The notes under the pieces were generated by a model. The model ran no database searches and had not been told where the DNA came from. It was given only the letters and a program-made list of their open reading frames with translations. Position numbers and translations under genes: made by a program. Below are positions 10,538-18,827 of a DNA stretch of 64,000 bases, piece by piece. This DNA is from Photobacterium sanguinicancri (GTDB taxonomy: Bacteria > Pseudomonadota > Gammaproteobacteria > Enterobacterales > Vibrionaceae), in assembly GCF_002265265.1 (NCBI RefSeq), contig NZ_NOIF01000003.1, forward strand, positions 1 to 64,000, in the 5' to 3' direction. Each line of letters opens with the position of its first letter. Within the stretch, counting starts at the first letter, position 1.

Positions 10538-10837
10538 CTAATCCATTCGTTGCATAGTGATAGTTTTGTATTTTAACAAGCACATAAATTTCACCGCGCT
10601 AAATGTTGCGAGTTATTAACTTTAAAGTAAAGAAACCAATCAAAACATGTAGCGGATGTGAAATTACAGCACGTTGTTTTTAAGGAAGTGCTCACATAAC
10701 CGTTGCATATTATTTTTATAATTTCTCAATTTGATATTTATCAATAGCTCAGCGCAATTGTGCTGGCAATCTACCTATATAGTATTAACGGCTTCGTTGT
10801 GAAGCTGACATTTAATCGATATAGGGAGATAACGAGC
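10538..10837 (+). promoter_or_regulatory. upstream control region of the Dcu carrier, with a perfect FNR box
   Basis: TTGAT-ATTT-ATCAA at 10731-10744 is an exact match to the FNR consensus TTGATN4ATCAA. It lies 94 bases before the dcuB start. A -10-like TATAGT is at 10778-10783. The arrangement suggests oxygen-sensing activation of the fumarate/succinate carrier in anaerobic growth, as for E. coli dcuB. The rest of this ~300-base region holds no recognised gene. Confidence 0.75.
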
Positions 10838-12166
10838 ATGTTGTATTTGGAATTTTTATTCCTGTTGCTTGTGTTGTATGCAGGTAGCCGCTTTGGTGGT
10901 ATAGGTTTGGGTGTGGTATCGGGCTTAGGCTTGGTTGTTGAAGTCTTTATTTTTAGAATGCCACCGACATCACCACCAATTACAGTAATGTTGATTATTT
11001 TAGCCGTGGTGACTTGTGCTTCTATTCTAGAAGCTGCTGGTGGCTTAAAGTACATGCTTCAAGTTGCTGAACGTATTCTTCGTAGCAATCCGAAGCGCGT
11101 TACTATTCTTGGTCCCTTAGTGACTTACACCATGACATTCATGTTGGGTACGGGCCATGCTGTTTACTCAATTATGCCAATCATTGGTGATGTTGCGTTA
11201 AAAAATGGCATTCGTCCTGAGCGCCCAATGGCTGCATCTTCTGTTGCTTCCCAGTTAGCCATTACCGCGAGTCCAATCTCTGCTGCAGTTGTGTATTACC
11301 TTGCACAGTTATCAGGTATTAATGAAAGCATTCACTTACTGACTATTTTGATGGTAACAGTGCCTTCAACGCTACTTGGTACAATTTTACTGTCGCTATA
11401 CAGCCTACGTCGCGGTAAAGAGCTTGAGGATGATCCTGAGTACCAGCGTCGTTTGGAAGATCCAATTTGGCGTGAAAAAATTCTTCATACAACATCAACG
11501 TCACTGGATGAAAAACTACCGACATCTGCTAAGCACGCAGTGCTGCTATTTGTTCTTGCTCTAGTGTCGATTGTTATTGTCGCTATGGTGCCAGAGATCC
11601 GCACTATCGGTGATGCTAAGCCAATTTCAATGTCTTTGATTATTCAGATGATGATGCTGGCGTTTGGTGGCTTGATCTTGCTCGTGACACGTACGAACGT
11701 ACAGAAAGTACCAGAAGGTGTGGTGTTTAAATCAGGGATGGTCGCAGCTATCGCAATCTTCGGTATTGCGTGGATGAGTGATACTTACTTCCAGTATGCA
11801 ATGCCTTCGTTTAAGTCTGGTATTACAGAAATGGTACAAGGCTACCCTTGGACATTCGCACTAGCGCTATTCATTGTTTCTGTTGTGGTAAACAGCCAAG
11901 CAGCAACTGCACGTATGATGCTGCCTGTTGGTATGGCAATGGGTTTAAACCCTGCATTATTGATTGGTTTGATGCCAGCAACTTACGGTTATTTCTTCAT
12001 TCCTAACTACCCATCAGATATTGCGACATGTAACTTTGATGTGACGGGTACAACGAAGATTGGTAAGTACTACTTTAACCACAGTTTCATGGTGCCGGGT
12101 CTTATTGGTGTCGTGTCGGCGTGTTGTATCGGTTACACCATTGCACAAGTAGTTGTTCCAAGCTAA
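10838..12166 (+). CDS. dcuB: anaerobic C4-dicarboxylate transporter, DcuA/DcuB family
   Basis: Inner-membrane carrier that exchanges fumarate, malate or aspartate for succinate during fumarate respiration. The product of 442 residues (E. coli DcuB 446) is strongly hydrophobic. It carries family landmarks FGGIGLG near the N-terminus, GTGHAVYSIMPII at about 105-117, RPERPMAASS, and ASPISAAVVY. The stretch around GTGHAVY resembles DcuB more than DcuA, while ASPISAAVVYY is DcuA-like. The start ATG 10838 has AGGGAG 10 bases upstream; the frame is open to 10760 but that part overlaps the promoter. It is preceded by a perfect FNR box. Confidence 0.92.
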   Translation: MLYLEFLFLLLVLYAGSRFGGIGLGVVSGLGLVVEVFIFRMPPTSPPITVMLIILAVVTCASILEAAGGLKYMLQVAERILRSNPKRVTILGPLVTYTMTFMLGTGHAVYSIMPIIGDVALKNGIRPERPMAASSVASQLAITASPISAAVVYYLAQLSGINESIHLLTILMVTVPSTLLGTILLSLYSLRRGKELEDDPEYQRRLEDPIWREKILHTTSTSLDEKLPTSAKHAVLLFVLALVSIVIVAMVPEIRTIGDAKPISMSLIIQMMMLAFGGLILLVTRTNVQKVPEGVVFKSGMVAAIAIFGIAWMSDTYFQYAMPSFKSGITEMVQGYPWTFALALFIVSVVVNSQAATARMMLPVGMAMGLNPALLIGLMPATYGYFFIPNYPSDIATCNFDVTGTTKIGKYYFNHSFMVPGLIGVVSACCIGYTIAQVVVPS

Positions 12167-12184
12167 TCGCTTAACTTGATTGAT

Positions 12185-12224
12185 AAAAAAGCGGATAACC
12201 TGATGAGGGTTATCCGCTTTTTTT
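12185..12224. terminator. bidirectional terminator between dcuB and psiE
   Basis: GCGGATAACC-TGATGAG-GGTTATCCGC (12191-12217) with A6 before and T7 after, placed between two converging genes. Confidence 0.95.
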
Positions 12225-12242
12225 ATATTAAAACATCAGAAA

Positions 12243-12677
12243 TTAATCTTCGGGTTGAATTTTAGAGGGGTCAGTCACTTGTTCGTAAGGCCAGTAGTGA
12301 TGGCCAATACGTATCAGCAATGTCGCGGCGGCTAAGATAAAAGCAGCGAGGGATAGCCAAACAACAAACATGCCATCTAATTCTTTCATCCCCAATGTGA
12401 TATAGCGGGCAATCGCCATTATGGCAATATAAATTGGGTAGCGTACCGGGATCTTACCGTTGGCCACAAATTGCTGAACCATCGCCAGCACTTCAAGGTA
12501 AATGAACATTAGTAAGATGTCGGTTAGCTGAATGTTTTGCTCGCTGAAAACATGGATGAACTCGTTCACCATCGCAAGTAAAGTGGCTAAGGTTATTGCA
12601 ACTAATAAGATGGCTTCAAGAATATGAAACACTTTTAGAAAACGAGAGCTAAAGGCTTTAGGTAAATGTGAAGGCAT
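12243..12677 (-). CDS. psiE: phosphate-starvation-inducible protein PsiE family
   Basis: Small inner-membrane protein (144 residues; E. coli PsiE 136) with four predicted membrane segments, at about 18-38, 52-70, 80-98 and 105-125. The VRYPIYIAIMAIARY segment is the conserved core of the family. In E. coli the gene is induced by phosphate starvation, but the biochemical role is unknown. GGAG lies 6 bases before the ATG. No Pho box was recognised upstream. It is convergent with dcuB. Confidence 0.85.
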   Translation of the reverse strand: MPSHLPKAFSSRFLKVFHILEAILLVAITLATLLAMVNEFIHVFSEQNIQLTDILLMFIYLEVLAMVQQFVANGKIPVRYPIYIAIMAIARYITLGMKELDGMFVVWLSLAAFILAAATLLIRIGHHYWPYEQVTDPSKIQPED

Positions 12678-12777
12678 GGCTTCTCCGGCACTGGTGGCGT
12701 TGATACTGATAGAGTAACGCCTTGTAATATCATGCCGTTATTATAGGAAGCTTAAGCGAAAAGCAAAGAAAAATGCG

Positions 12778-12795
12778 CACTATTCAAGAATAGTG
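12778..12795. repeat. 18-bp palindrome upstream of psiE
   Basis: CACTATTC-AA-GAATAGTG, perfect dyad symmetry with a 2-base centre, about 100 bases upstream of the psiE start and downstream of the lipoprotein gene. No T-run follows. It could be an operator; nothing further can be said. Confidence 0.4.
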
Positions 12796-12818
12796 AGAGG
12801 ATATTTATCCCTTAAATG

Positions 12819-12844
12819 AAAAAGCCTCACAGTATGAGGCTTTT
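12819..12844 (-). terminator. terminator of the lipoprotein nuclease/phosphatase gene
   Basis: GCCTCA-CAGTA-TGAGGC (12824-12840) with A/T runs on both sides, 23 bases beyond the stop of the minus-strand gene. Confidence 0.88.
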
Positions 12845-12866
12845 GTGTACAGAATAAAGTCGCGAC

Positions 12867-14228
12867 TTATTTCGTCAGATCTAAGTCCATCCACACCATA
12901 CGGTGATCTGATGTAACGCCTTTACTGGCGCCAAGTTCTTTATCAAAAACCAAGTGGTAGCCATCTTCATTACTCGATGGGAAGAATACGCCTGAATCAT
13001 TAACTGCAAGGTTTGCAGATGGTATGACGTAGTCTAAGCGTAGACCAGATACACTGGTAATCGCTTCAGGGTAAAGAGTGTCGCTGTTAACAGCTTTGCA
13101 GTAACCAAGATCAAAACATTCTGGTCCACCTTTACTTGTTGGTTTGTTATCACCGATAGTGGCTTTGATGTTTACGGAAGGGCTTTTTAATAGATTATCA
13201 ATCATGCGGCGATCACCATCGCCTTTTAGTGCGTCCGCATTCATGTCGCCAGCGATAACAAATTTACTACCGACAGCTAAGCCACCAGTTTTACCATTAT
13301 CATCGTAGAAGTAGCTTTTGGCGTTAATGTAATCATTCCAGAATTTTAACTCAGCGCGATTATGTTCATAGTTATGGTTCGCTACGTTGTTAAAAATTGG
13401 TGGAGCAGGGTGAGATACCAAGAAGTGTATGACTTCATTACCCGCGGGTGTAGGAATAACTAAAGGCACATCAACATGGTTTTTTGATGACAAAGGCATT
13501 TGTTGCCATGCTTCATCTGTGTACCAAGCATCACCTTCTTTCATGCCTGTTGGGCAACCTGTCTTACTCAGTTTACAGTCAACAATGGTGATATTTTTCT
13601 CATCTGGCATATCTTTCCATTTGAAGTTTTGGAAAGTACGAACATTTTTTTCATCAATTTCAAACTGAGAGAAAATAGCGAACGCATACTGACCGTGATA
13701 GCCACCAAAGCCCCACGCATCATTATTAACGTCAGTTTTCTTGCCATCTCGGTCTAAGTCAAACCCGCTGGCTTTACCTGTGTTAGTAGCAATGTTTTTC
13801 TTGAACTTAAAGCTAATCGGACGTTGATCGTTTTGGCTGTATGCTAAGTAATTATCATGGAATCCATTAATGGCCGTCATATCTTCGCCAGTACCATCGT
13901 TATTGAACTCAGCCAATACAAATGCATTAGGACGAACACGCTGAATAGTTTCGGCAACGTTGCGAATTTGGATAATACGTTTAGCTGTCGTTTTTTGATC
14001 TTCCGTTAATTTCTCTGGCGACTGATTGAACATGTTGATTAAGTTGCTTTGTTCTGTACGACTCATCGACATCTCACTCGCGAGGATCTCATAAGTTGCT
14101 CGATCAAAAGACAAATTGTAAGTCGCGAAGCGAGCGGCAGAGTATTCAGGGTCTGTATTATTGCTATTACAGCCAGTCAGTGCCGCGAGAGTAATTGAAG
14201 CAGCAATAAGCGATCTTTTTAAAAACAT
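12867..14228 (-). CDS. endonuclease/exonuclease/phosphatase-family lipoprotein
   Basis: A 453-residue protein with a lipoprotein signal peptide (FLKR, hydrophobic stretch, lipobox LTGC with the modified Cys at about residue 20), so it is probably membrane-anchored in the periplasm or on the outer membrane. The body is an EEP (DNase I-like) fold. GDMNAD near 310-330 supplies the catalytic Asp/Asn and TSDHR near the C-terminus supplies the catalytic His. Similar large secreted EEP proteins are found in marine gammaproteobacteria. Substrate (DNA, phosphodiester or phosphate monoester) unknown. I use ATG 14228; a GTG at 14240 would add four residues. It lies in its own transcription unit. Confidence 0.8.
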   Translation of the reverse strand: MFLKRSLIAASITLAALTGCNSNNTDPEYSAARFATYNLSFDRATYEILASEMSMSRTEQSNLINMFNQSPEKLTEDQKTTAKRIIQIRNVAETIQRVRPNAFVLAEFNNDGTGEDMTAINGFHDNYLAYSQNDQRPISFKFKKNIATNTGKASGFDLDRDGKKTDVNNDAWGFGGYHGQYAFAIFSQFEIDEKNVRTFQNFKWKDMPDEKNITIVDCKLSKTGCPTGMKEGDAWYTDEAWQQMPLSSKNHVDVPLVIPTPAGNEVIHFLVSHPAPPIFNNVANHNYEHNRAELKFWNDYINAKSYFYDDNGKTGGLAVGSKFVIAGDMNADALKGDGDRRMIDNLLKSPSVNIKATIGDNKPTSKGGPECFDLGYCKAVNSDTLYPEAITSVSGLRLDYVIPSANLAVNDSGVFFPSSNEDGYHLVFDKELGASKGVTSDHRMVWMDLDLTK

Positions 14229-14480
14229 TATCGTATTCACATCTATGGTTTGATGTGATGCAGGCTATAGAATTAATGGGTTTCTTTCTGTTGGTCGTCA
14301 GAAAAATGAGAGCAAGATCAATTGGTAATGTGATGTTTGTTTGAAATCCGATCTAATTGATAGTCTTATAGCTAACTAGTTGATTGTTAATTGTTCATGC
14401 AAGCGTTTGCTTTGATATGTTGTCGCTAGATACCGTGTTTAAAATTGAGCGACTATCGTGGATAGAGTTGGGTAAGTAAT
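14229..14480. other. intergenic region, no gene recognised
   Basis: AT-rich spacer between the lipoprotein gene and the end of the cobalamin operon. It should contain the lipoprotein gene promoter. No RNA gene or longer open frame was recognised. Confidence 0.4.
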
Positions 14481-14500
14481 AAGCCACGAGGAGGTGGCTT
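14481..14500 (-). terminator. terminator of the cobalamin operon
   Basis: AAGCCAC-GAGGAG-GTGGCTT hairpin, 48 bases past the cobO stop. On the minus strand the stem is followed by a short T-rich stretch (ATTACTT). Confidence 0.65.
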
Positions 14501-14548
14501 TATACGAGGAAGTATATATCAAAATTTCAGGCGTAAATTACACAACGG

Positions 14549-15154
14549 CTACCAATCGACACCTTTACGTGCCTTGATACCATTCTCGAATGCATGCTTG
14601 ATACTGCGTACTTCTGATACCGTATCAGCGACCTCGATTAAATCACGATGTGCTGCACGACCTGTAATGATTACTGATTGAGTTGCTGGACGCTGTGAAA
14701 TGGCGGTAAGAACGTCTTCTAACTCAACATAACCATAATTGACCATGTAAGTCATCTCATCTAAAAGCACTAAATCGTAGCTTTCATCTGCTAGCATCTT
14801 TTTACATTCAGCCCAGGTTGTTTGCGCTGCCTGTTTATCGGCTTCTTTATTTTGTGTTTCCCATGTAAAGCCTGTAGCCATAACGGCAAAGGTGACATTA
14901 TGCTGTTCGAGTAAATTACGCTCTCCGCAATCCCATGTGCCTTTAATAAATTGACCGACACCGCATCGTAAACCGTGACCAACTGCGCGTGCGACGGTGC
15001 CAAATCCTGATGTCGATTTTCCTTTACCGTTACCTGTGATGATGAGGAATAGTCCCTTCTCAATTTGGGCGGCATCGATTTTAGCATCAACACTTTCTTT
15101 TACTTTTTGTTGGCGTGCTTTGTAGCGTTCATCTTTTTGATTTTGATCGGCCAT
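14549..15154 (-). CDS. cobO: cob(I)yrinic acid a,c-diamide adenosyltransferase
   Basis: Corrinoid adenosyltransferase of the CobA/CobO/BtuR type. It transfers the adenosyl group of ATP to Co(I) corrinoids, making the coenzyme form of B12. The P-loop GNGKGKST is at about residues 41-48 and DLVLLDEMTY (Walker B-like) at about 129-138. The length of 201 is near E. coli BtuR (196). The N-terminus is charged and disordered-looking, as usual. Last gene of a cobT-cobS-cobO operon, 25 bases after cobS. Confidence 0.95.
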   Translation of the reverse strand: MADQNQKDERYKARQQKVKESVDAKIDAAQIEKGLFLIITGNGKGKSTSGFGTVARAVGHGLRCGVGQFIKGTWDCGERNLLEQHNVTFAVMATGFTWETQNKEADKQAAQTTWAECKKMLADESYDLVLLDEMTYMVNYGYVELEDVLTAISQRPATQSVIITGRAAHRDLIEVADTVSEVRSIKHAFENGIKARKGVDW

Positions 15155-15179
15155 GTTACTTCCTTTTCGTTGTCGCTAT

Positions 15180-15995
15180 TTAGTATGTAGTGAAGAACGC
15201 TAATAACGCGAGATAGCCCGCGAGTTCACTTAATTGTTGCGTTGCCCCTAAACAGTCACCTGTATACCCGCCAAGTTGTTGCTTAAACCAAAGGCCGCAG
15301 ATATAGCGGGTTAGGGTAAGAACAGCGAAGAGCGTGATGGCAAGGCTAAGTGGGAATAACAGTAATATAAAGCAACCAGTAAAGATTAAAACCCACAGTT
15401 CACAAGGGCTTTGCTGATTTGCCAACGGTTTAACTTTACTATTTTGGTCGGCTCTTACATACGGGTATGAAAAGATCAAACTGGCAGCACTAATGCGGCT
15501 TAGCCCATGGAGTGCAAAAAGTGCGATAGCTGGATAGATAGCGTCAAGGTCAGCGAGCGAACTCAGCACTAGCCATTTAAAGACGAGCATCATTATCAGC
15601 GCGGCTGCACCGTATGTACCTAACCGTGAATCTTTCATAATGTCGAGCTTTTGTTCTACTGTCCAGCCACCACCAAAGCCATCGAAAACATCAGCAAGGC
15701 CATCTTCATGAAAAGCCCCCGTCACAAGTAGGCTAATAACCATCGCAAACCCTACTGCAATGTTAGCTGGAAAGATCTGGATAGCTAACACATACACTAA
15801 GGCGCTGATTAAGCCGACAATGCAGCCAACTAAGCCAAAATAGCGGTTGGCTTTATTGAGACGTTCGCTGGAGTAAGGCGTGTCTTTGGGGACTGGGATG
15901 CGAGTAAAAAAGGCTAACGCAACCAAGAAGATTTCCCACTGCAGTTTAATGTGTACTTTTATTGTTTGTGGGGAAGCTTCTATTGGTGAGCTCAC
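15180..15995 (-). CDS. cobS: adenosylcobinamide-GDP ribazoletransferase (cobalamin-5'-phosphate synthase)
   Basis: Integral membrane enzyme that joins adenosylcobinamide-GDP to alpha-ribazole (phosphate) in the last step of nucleotide-loop assembly. It shows the family motifs FFTRIPVP near residue 34, the acidic HEDGLADVFDGFGGG at about 95-110, and DSRLGTYG. Several hydrophobic segments follow. The 271-residue length is slightly above E. coli CobS (247) owing to an N-terminal extension of about 20 residues. It overlaps cobT by 4 bases, implying translational coupling. Confidence 0.95.
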   Translation of the reverse strand: MSSPIEASPQTIKVHIKLQWEIFLVALAFFTRIPVPKDTPYSSERLNKANRYFGLVGCIVGLISALVYVLAIQIFPANIAVGFAMVISLLVTGAFHEDGLADVFDGFGGGWTVEQKLDIMKDSRLGTYGAAALIMMLVFKWLVLSSLADLDAIYPAIALFALHGLSRISAASLIFSYPYVRADQNSKVKPLANQQSPCELWVLIFTGCFILLLFPLSLAITLFAVLTLTRYICGLWFKQQLGGYTGDCLGATQQLSELAGYLALLAFFTTY

Positions 15996-17020
15996 ACTGT
16001 TACTCCCGCTTGTTCAAAGCTTGCCATGTCATTATAAAATGCACAGGCAGAGCGAATGAGTGGTAATGAAAGAGCGGCGCCAGTCCCTTCGCCTAAACGT
16101 AAACCAAGGCTTAAAAGTGGCGATGCATCAAGATGGTTCAACATGCGTTGGTGACCCGCTTCTTGAGAACAATGGCAAAAGATGAAATAGGCTTTGGCTG
16201 CTGGGTACATTTCGACGGCTAGCATTGCTGCTGCTGTAGCAATAAAACCATCGACTAGTACCACCATTTTATTTTCTGCGGCTTTTAACATCCCACCGAC
16301 TATCTGTGCGATCTCGAAGCCACCGACAGCCGTTAAGATTGATATGGGGTCTACCATTGACGCTTGATGACGATTCAGGCCTTGGGTGATCAGTTGTTCT
16401 TTTAAAGAAAGCTGCTGATCATCAATCCCGGTTCCTCGACCAATACATTCATCGATGGGTAAGTTAAGAATACTCGCCATAATGGCTGTTGCGCTGCTGG
16501 TATTTCCGATCCCCATTTCACCAAAAGCGACCAAGTTTGTACCCTGTTGGTAAACATTATTTACCGCATTTGCACCATATTCAATTGCAGTAATAGCTTG
16601 CTCACGACTCATGGCGTTTTGCTGGCTAAAGTCGAGAGTACCTGCGGCAATACGTTGTTTTAGGAGCATTGGGTGGTCGTCAGGTTCGACTAATATTCCC
16701 GCATCGATCACCATCATCGCCATATCGTTACTACGACAAAAGCAGTTAATAGCGGCACCACCATGAAGGAAGTTGGCTACCATTTGCTGGGTGACAGCTT
16801 GTGGCGCAATGCTAATACCGTGGGCTGCAATACCGTGATCTGCGGCGAAAACCAACATGTAAGGCTGTTCAATAGACAGTTTTTCATTCTGTTGAATTAA
16901 CGCGATTTGCTCTGCAATATTTTCAAGTTGGCCGAGCGATCCTAATGGTTTTGTTTTGGTGTTGATTTTGTGCTGGATGGCATCTTGGTTTGCTGATGAT
17001 GGAAGGGTAATGGTAAACAT
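15992..17020 (-). CDS. cobT: nicotinate-nucleotide--dimethylbenzimidazole phosphoribosyltransferase
   Basis: Activates the lower ligand of B12 by making alpha-ribazole phosphate from dimethylbenzimidazole and nicotinate mononucleotide. It has the typical GEMGIGNTSSA segment (about 167-177), GRGTGID, and LGEGTGAA near the C-terminus carrying the catalytic glutamate. The length of 342 is close to the family (about 350-356). First gene of the operon. cobU, which makes the GDP-activated substrate used by CobS, is not in this cluster, and no B12 riboswitch was seen in the short space upstream. Confidence 0.95.
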   Translation of the reverse strand: MFTITLPSSANQDAIQHKINTKTKPLGSLGQLENIAEQIALIQQNEKLSIEQPYMLVFAADHGIAAHGISIAPQAVTQQMVANFLHGGAAINCFCRSNDMAMMVIDAGILVEPDDHPMLLKQRIAAGTLDFSQQNAMSREQAITAIEYGANAVNNVYQQGTNLVAFGEMGIGNTSSATAIMASILNLPIDECIGRGTGIDDQQLSLKEQLITQGLNRHQASMVDPISILTAVGGFEIAQIVGGMLKAAENKMVVLVDGFIATAAAMLAVEMYPAAKAYFIFCHCSQEAGHQRMLNHLDASPLLSLGLRLGEGTGAALSLPLIRSACAFYNDMASFEQAGVTV

Positions 17021-17139
17021 GCTGGCAAATTCCTTGTTAATACGCGTCTAAGGATTTTGCGGCAGCCATAGATTTAAGGCAATGTAAAACGGGAGTTTTT
17101 TATCAGTTTCAAACAAAAGCAACGAACGGAACATTCATG

Positions 17140-17176
17140 CATTGGGAGTGGTAATGAATAAGTGACACTCCCAATG
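17140..17176 (-). terminator. hairpin downstream of ddl
   Basis: Perfect 11-bp inverted repeat CATTGGGAGTG / CACTCCCAATG with a 15-base loop, 28 bases past the ddl stop. There is no immediate T-run on the minus strand, so it may be a weak terminator or an RNA-stabilising stem. Confidence 0.55.
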
Positions 17177-17204
17177 GGTTATCAATAATTATGTCACTAT
17201 ATGA

Positions 17205-18116
17205 TTAGTGACTATTTAAGATCGCGTCGACAGTGTCATCGTAGTTAAGCCCGACCTGTTGGCTGGCTAGTGGAAACACACTACGCTTAGTCATGCCAGG
17301 GATTGTATTGACTTCAATGGCATAGAAAAAACCATCTGGGTCGGCCATGATATCAACGCGTCCCCAGCCTGAAGCTCCGACACTTTCGAATGCGCGAGCA
17401 GCCAGTGAACGAATGGTTTTCTCTTGCTCTTCGGTTAAATTTGCTGGGCAGTAATATTGTGTATCTGCAGCACTGAATTTAGCGTCATGATCGAAGAAAG
17501 AATGCGAGTGATCGATTTCAACGGCTGGTAGTGCGACACCGTTAAGTAAACTGACGGTAAATTCACGGCCATGAACGTAGTCTTCAATAATAACGGTATC
17601 TTCATACTTGAAAGCTTCATCTACGAAGAATTTCAACTCATCTAAATCGTTAGCTTGGTTAATACCAATGCTACAACCTTGAGTGGTTGGTTTTACGACC
17701 ACAGGAAAGGTGAAGCTATCTGCACGTTCATCTAATTGTGAGTCTGTAAAATAGGCTTTTTGTAGCTCGATAAATTGGGGAGTCGGTATGCCAGCTGCTT
17801 GCCATACTTTTTTGGTTAGTCCTTTATCTATCCCAATAGCAGATGCACGATGGTGGCTGCCGGTATAGGGAATTTTCAGCATTTTAAGCGCCGCTTGCAA
17901 CGTACCATCTTCACCTATACCACCATGCAGAGCGAGAAAGGCTTTATCAATGTTATGGGCTTTAAGGCTGGTTAAGTCGAAATTTTCATCAATGTCGACA
18001 GGTACTACATCATAACCTTTACGCTGTAGTGCTGCGGATACAGCTTCTCCAGACATTAATGACACCGCGCGTTCACTTGAGCTGCCACCGTAAAGTACTG
18101 CAATTTTCTTTAACAC
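17205..18116 (-). CDS. ddl: D-alanine--D-alanine ligase
   Basis: ATP-grasp enzyme that makes D-Ala-D-Ala for peptidoglycan precursors. I set the start at GTG 18116 (protein begins VLKKIAVLYGG). This gives 303 residues, matching E. coli DdlB (306); the frame is open to 18176, but that stretch is the promoter region. Motifs are GGSSSERAVSLMSG at the N-terminus, HGGIGEDGT near 65, the ATP-binding VVKPTTQGCSIG near 125-140, and EVNTIPGMT near 265-275. The gene lies outside any division/cell-wall cluster, next to a divergent tyrosine phosphatase gene, which is unusual for ddlB. Confidence 0.95.
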   Translation of the reverse strand: MLKKIAVLYGGSSSERAVSLMSGEAVSAALQRKGYDVVPVDIDENFDLTSLKAHNIDKAFLALHGGIGEDGTLQAALKMLKIPYTGSHHRASAIGIDKGLTKKVWQAAGIPTPQFIELQKAYFTDSQLDERADSFTFPVVVKPTTQGCSIGINQANDLDELKFFVDEAFKYEDTVIIEDYVHGREFTVSLLNGVALPAVEIDHSHSFFDHDAKFSAADTQYYCPANLTEEQEKTIRSLAARAFESVGASGWGRVDIMADPDGFFYAIEVNTIPGMTKRSVFPLASQQVGLNYDDTVDAILNSH

Positions 18117-18212
18117 GTTAGATTTCTCGTTATATAGTGATATAAGTGTGTAGTTACAGCAAAACTGTATGCACATATTTGTTGGGAGGCAATATTAACA
18201 TTGGAGTGTTTT

Positions 18213-18686
18213 ATGTCTAATAGTTCATACAAGATTTTAGTTATCTGTATGGGGAATATTTGTCGTTCTCCTACTGCTGAAGCGGTCTTAAAGAAAAAAG
18301 TGCGAGAACGCGGTCTTAATGTTTTTGTCGACTCAGCAGGTACCATCAGCTATCACACTGGTAGCATGCCAGATCCACGTTCGGTTGCGGCTGGGGAAGG
18401 GCGTGGTTACGACTTTTCTGGGATCACGGCACGCTCGGTTAAAGCTTCTGACTTTGAAGTGTTTGATAAAGTGTTAGTTGCAGATAGAAATAATTTAGAA
18501 GATGTACTGTCGATTTGTCCACCAGCACTGCATCATAAAATTGCATTGTTTTTGAGCTATGGAGAAGGGGAGTTGGATGAGATACCAGACCCTTATTATG
18601 GCGGAGCACGAGGCTTTGAGTATGTGTTAGATGTAGTGGAAGATGCCGCTGATTGCATACTAGATTCTATTCAAACGACTCTGTAA
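18213..18686 (+). CDS. low-molecular-weight protein-tyrosine-phosphatase
   Basis: A 157-residue LMW-PTP that dephosphorylates phosphotyrosine proteins. The active-site loop C12-MGNIC-R18-S is intact and the general-acid motif DPYYGG lies near 129-135. Resemblance to the stand-alone (eukaryote-like) group is better than to capsule-cluster Wzb proteins, and no tyrosine kinase or capsule gene is nearby. The start ATG 18213 has GGAG 6 bases upstream. It is divergent from ddl across about 96 bases, which may contain shared promoters. Confidence 0.92.
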   Translation: MSNSSYKILVICMGNICRSPTAEAVLKKKVRERGLNVFVDSAGTISYHTGSMPDPRSVAAGEGRGYDFSGITARSVKASDFEVFDKVLVADRNNLEDVLSICPPALHHKIALFLSYGEGELDEIPDPYYGGARGFEYVLDVVEDAADCILDSIQTTL

Positions 18687-18728
18687 TGATTAGGTGTATT
18701 GAGCCTAATTAGCTTGTTTTTTAGATAT

Positions 18729-18756
18729 AAAAACGCCCGCAATAGCGGGCGTTTTT
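18729..18756. terminator. bidirectional terminator between phosphatase gene and SulP gene
   Basis: ACGCCCGC-AATA-GCGGGCGT stem with A-run before and T5 after, between converging genes. Confidence 0.95.
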
Positions 18757-18827
18757 GTAACTTACGTTGTAGCTGATTACACAACAAAATGGTTAAACAG
18801 GTTAACGCTCTTGTCTAGCAAGCCAGA

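Noticed and set aside
17021-17204. Possible cobalamin riboswitch before cobT
   Set aside because: The gap is short, no B12-box-like sequence was seen on the minus strand, and the one clear hairpin belongs to the 3' side of ddl.
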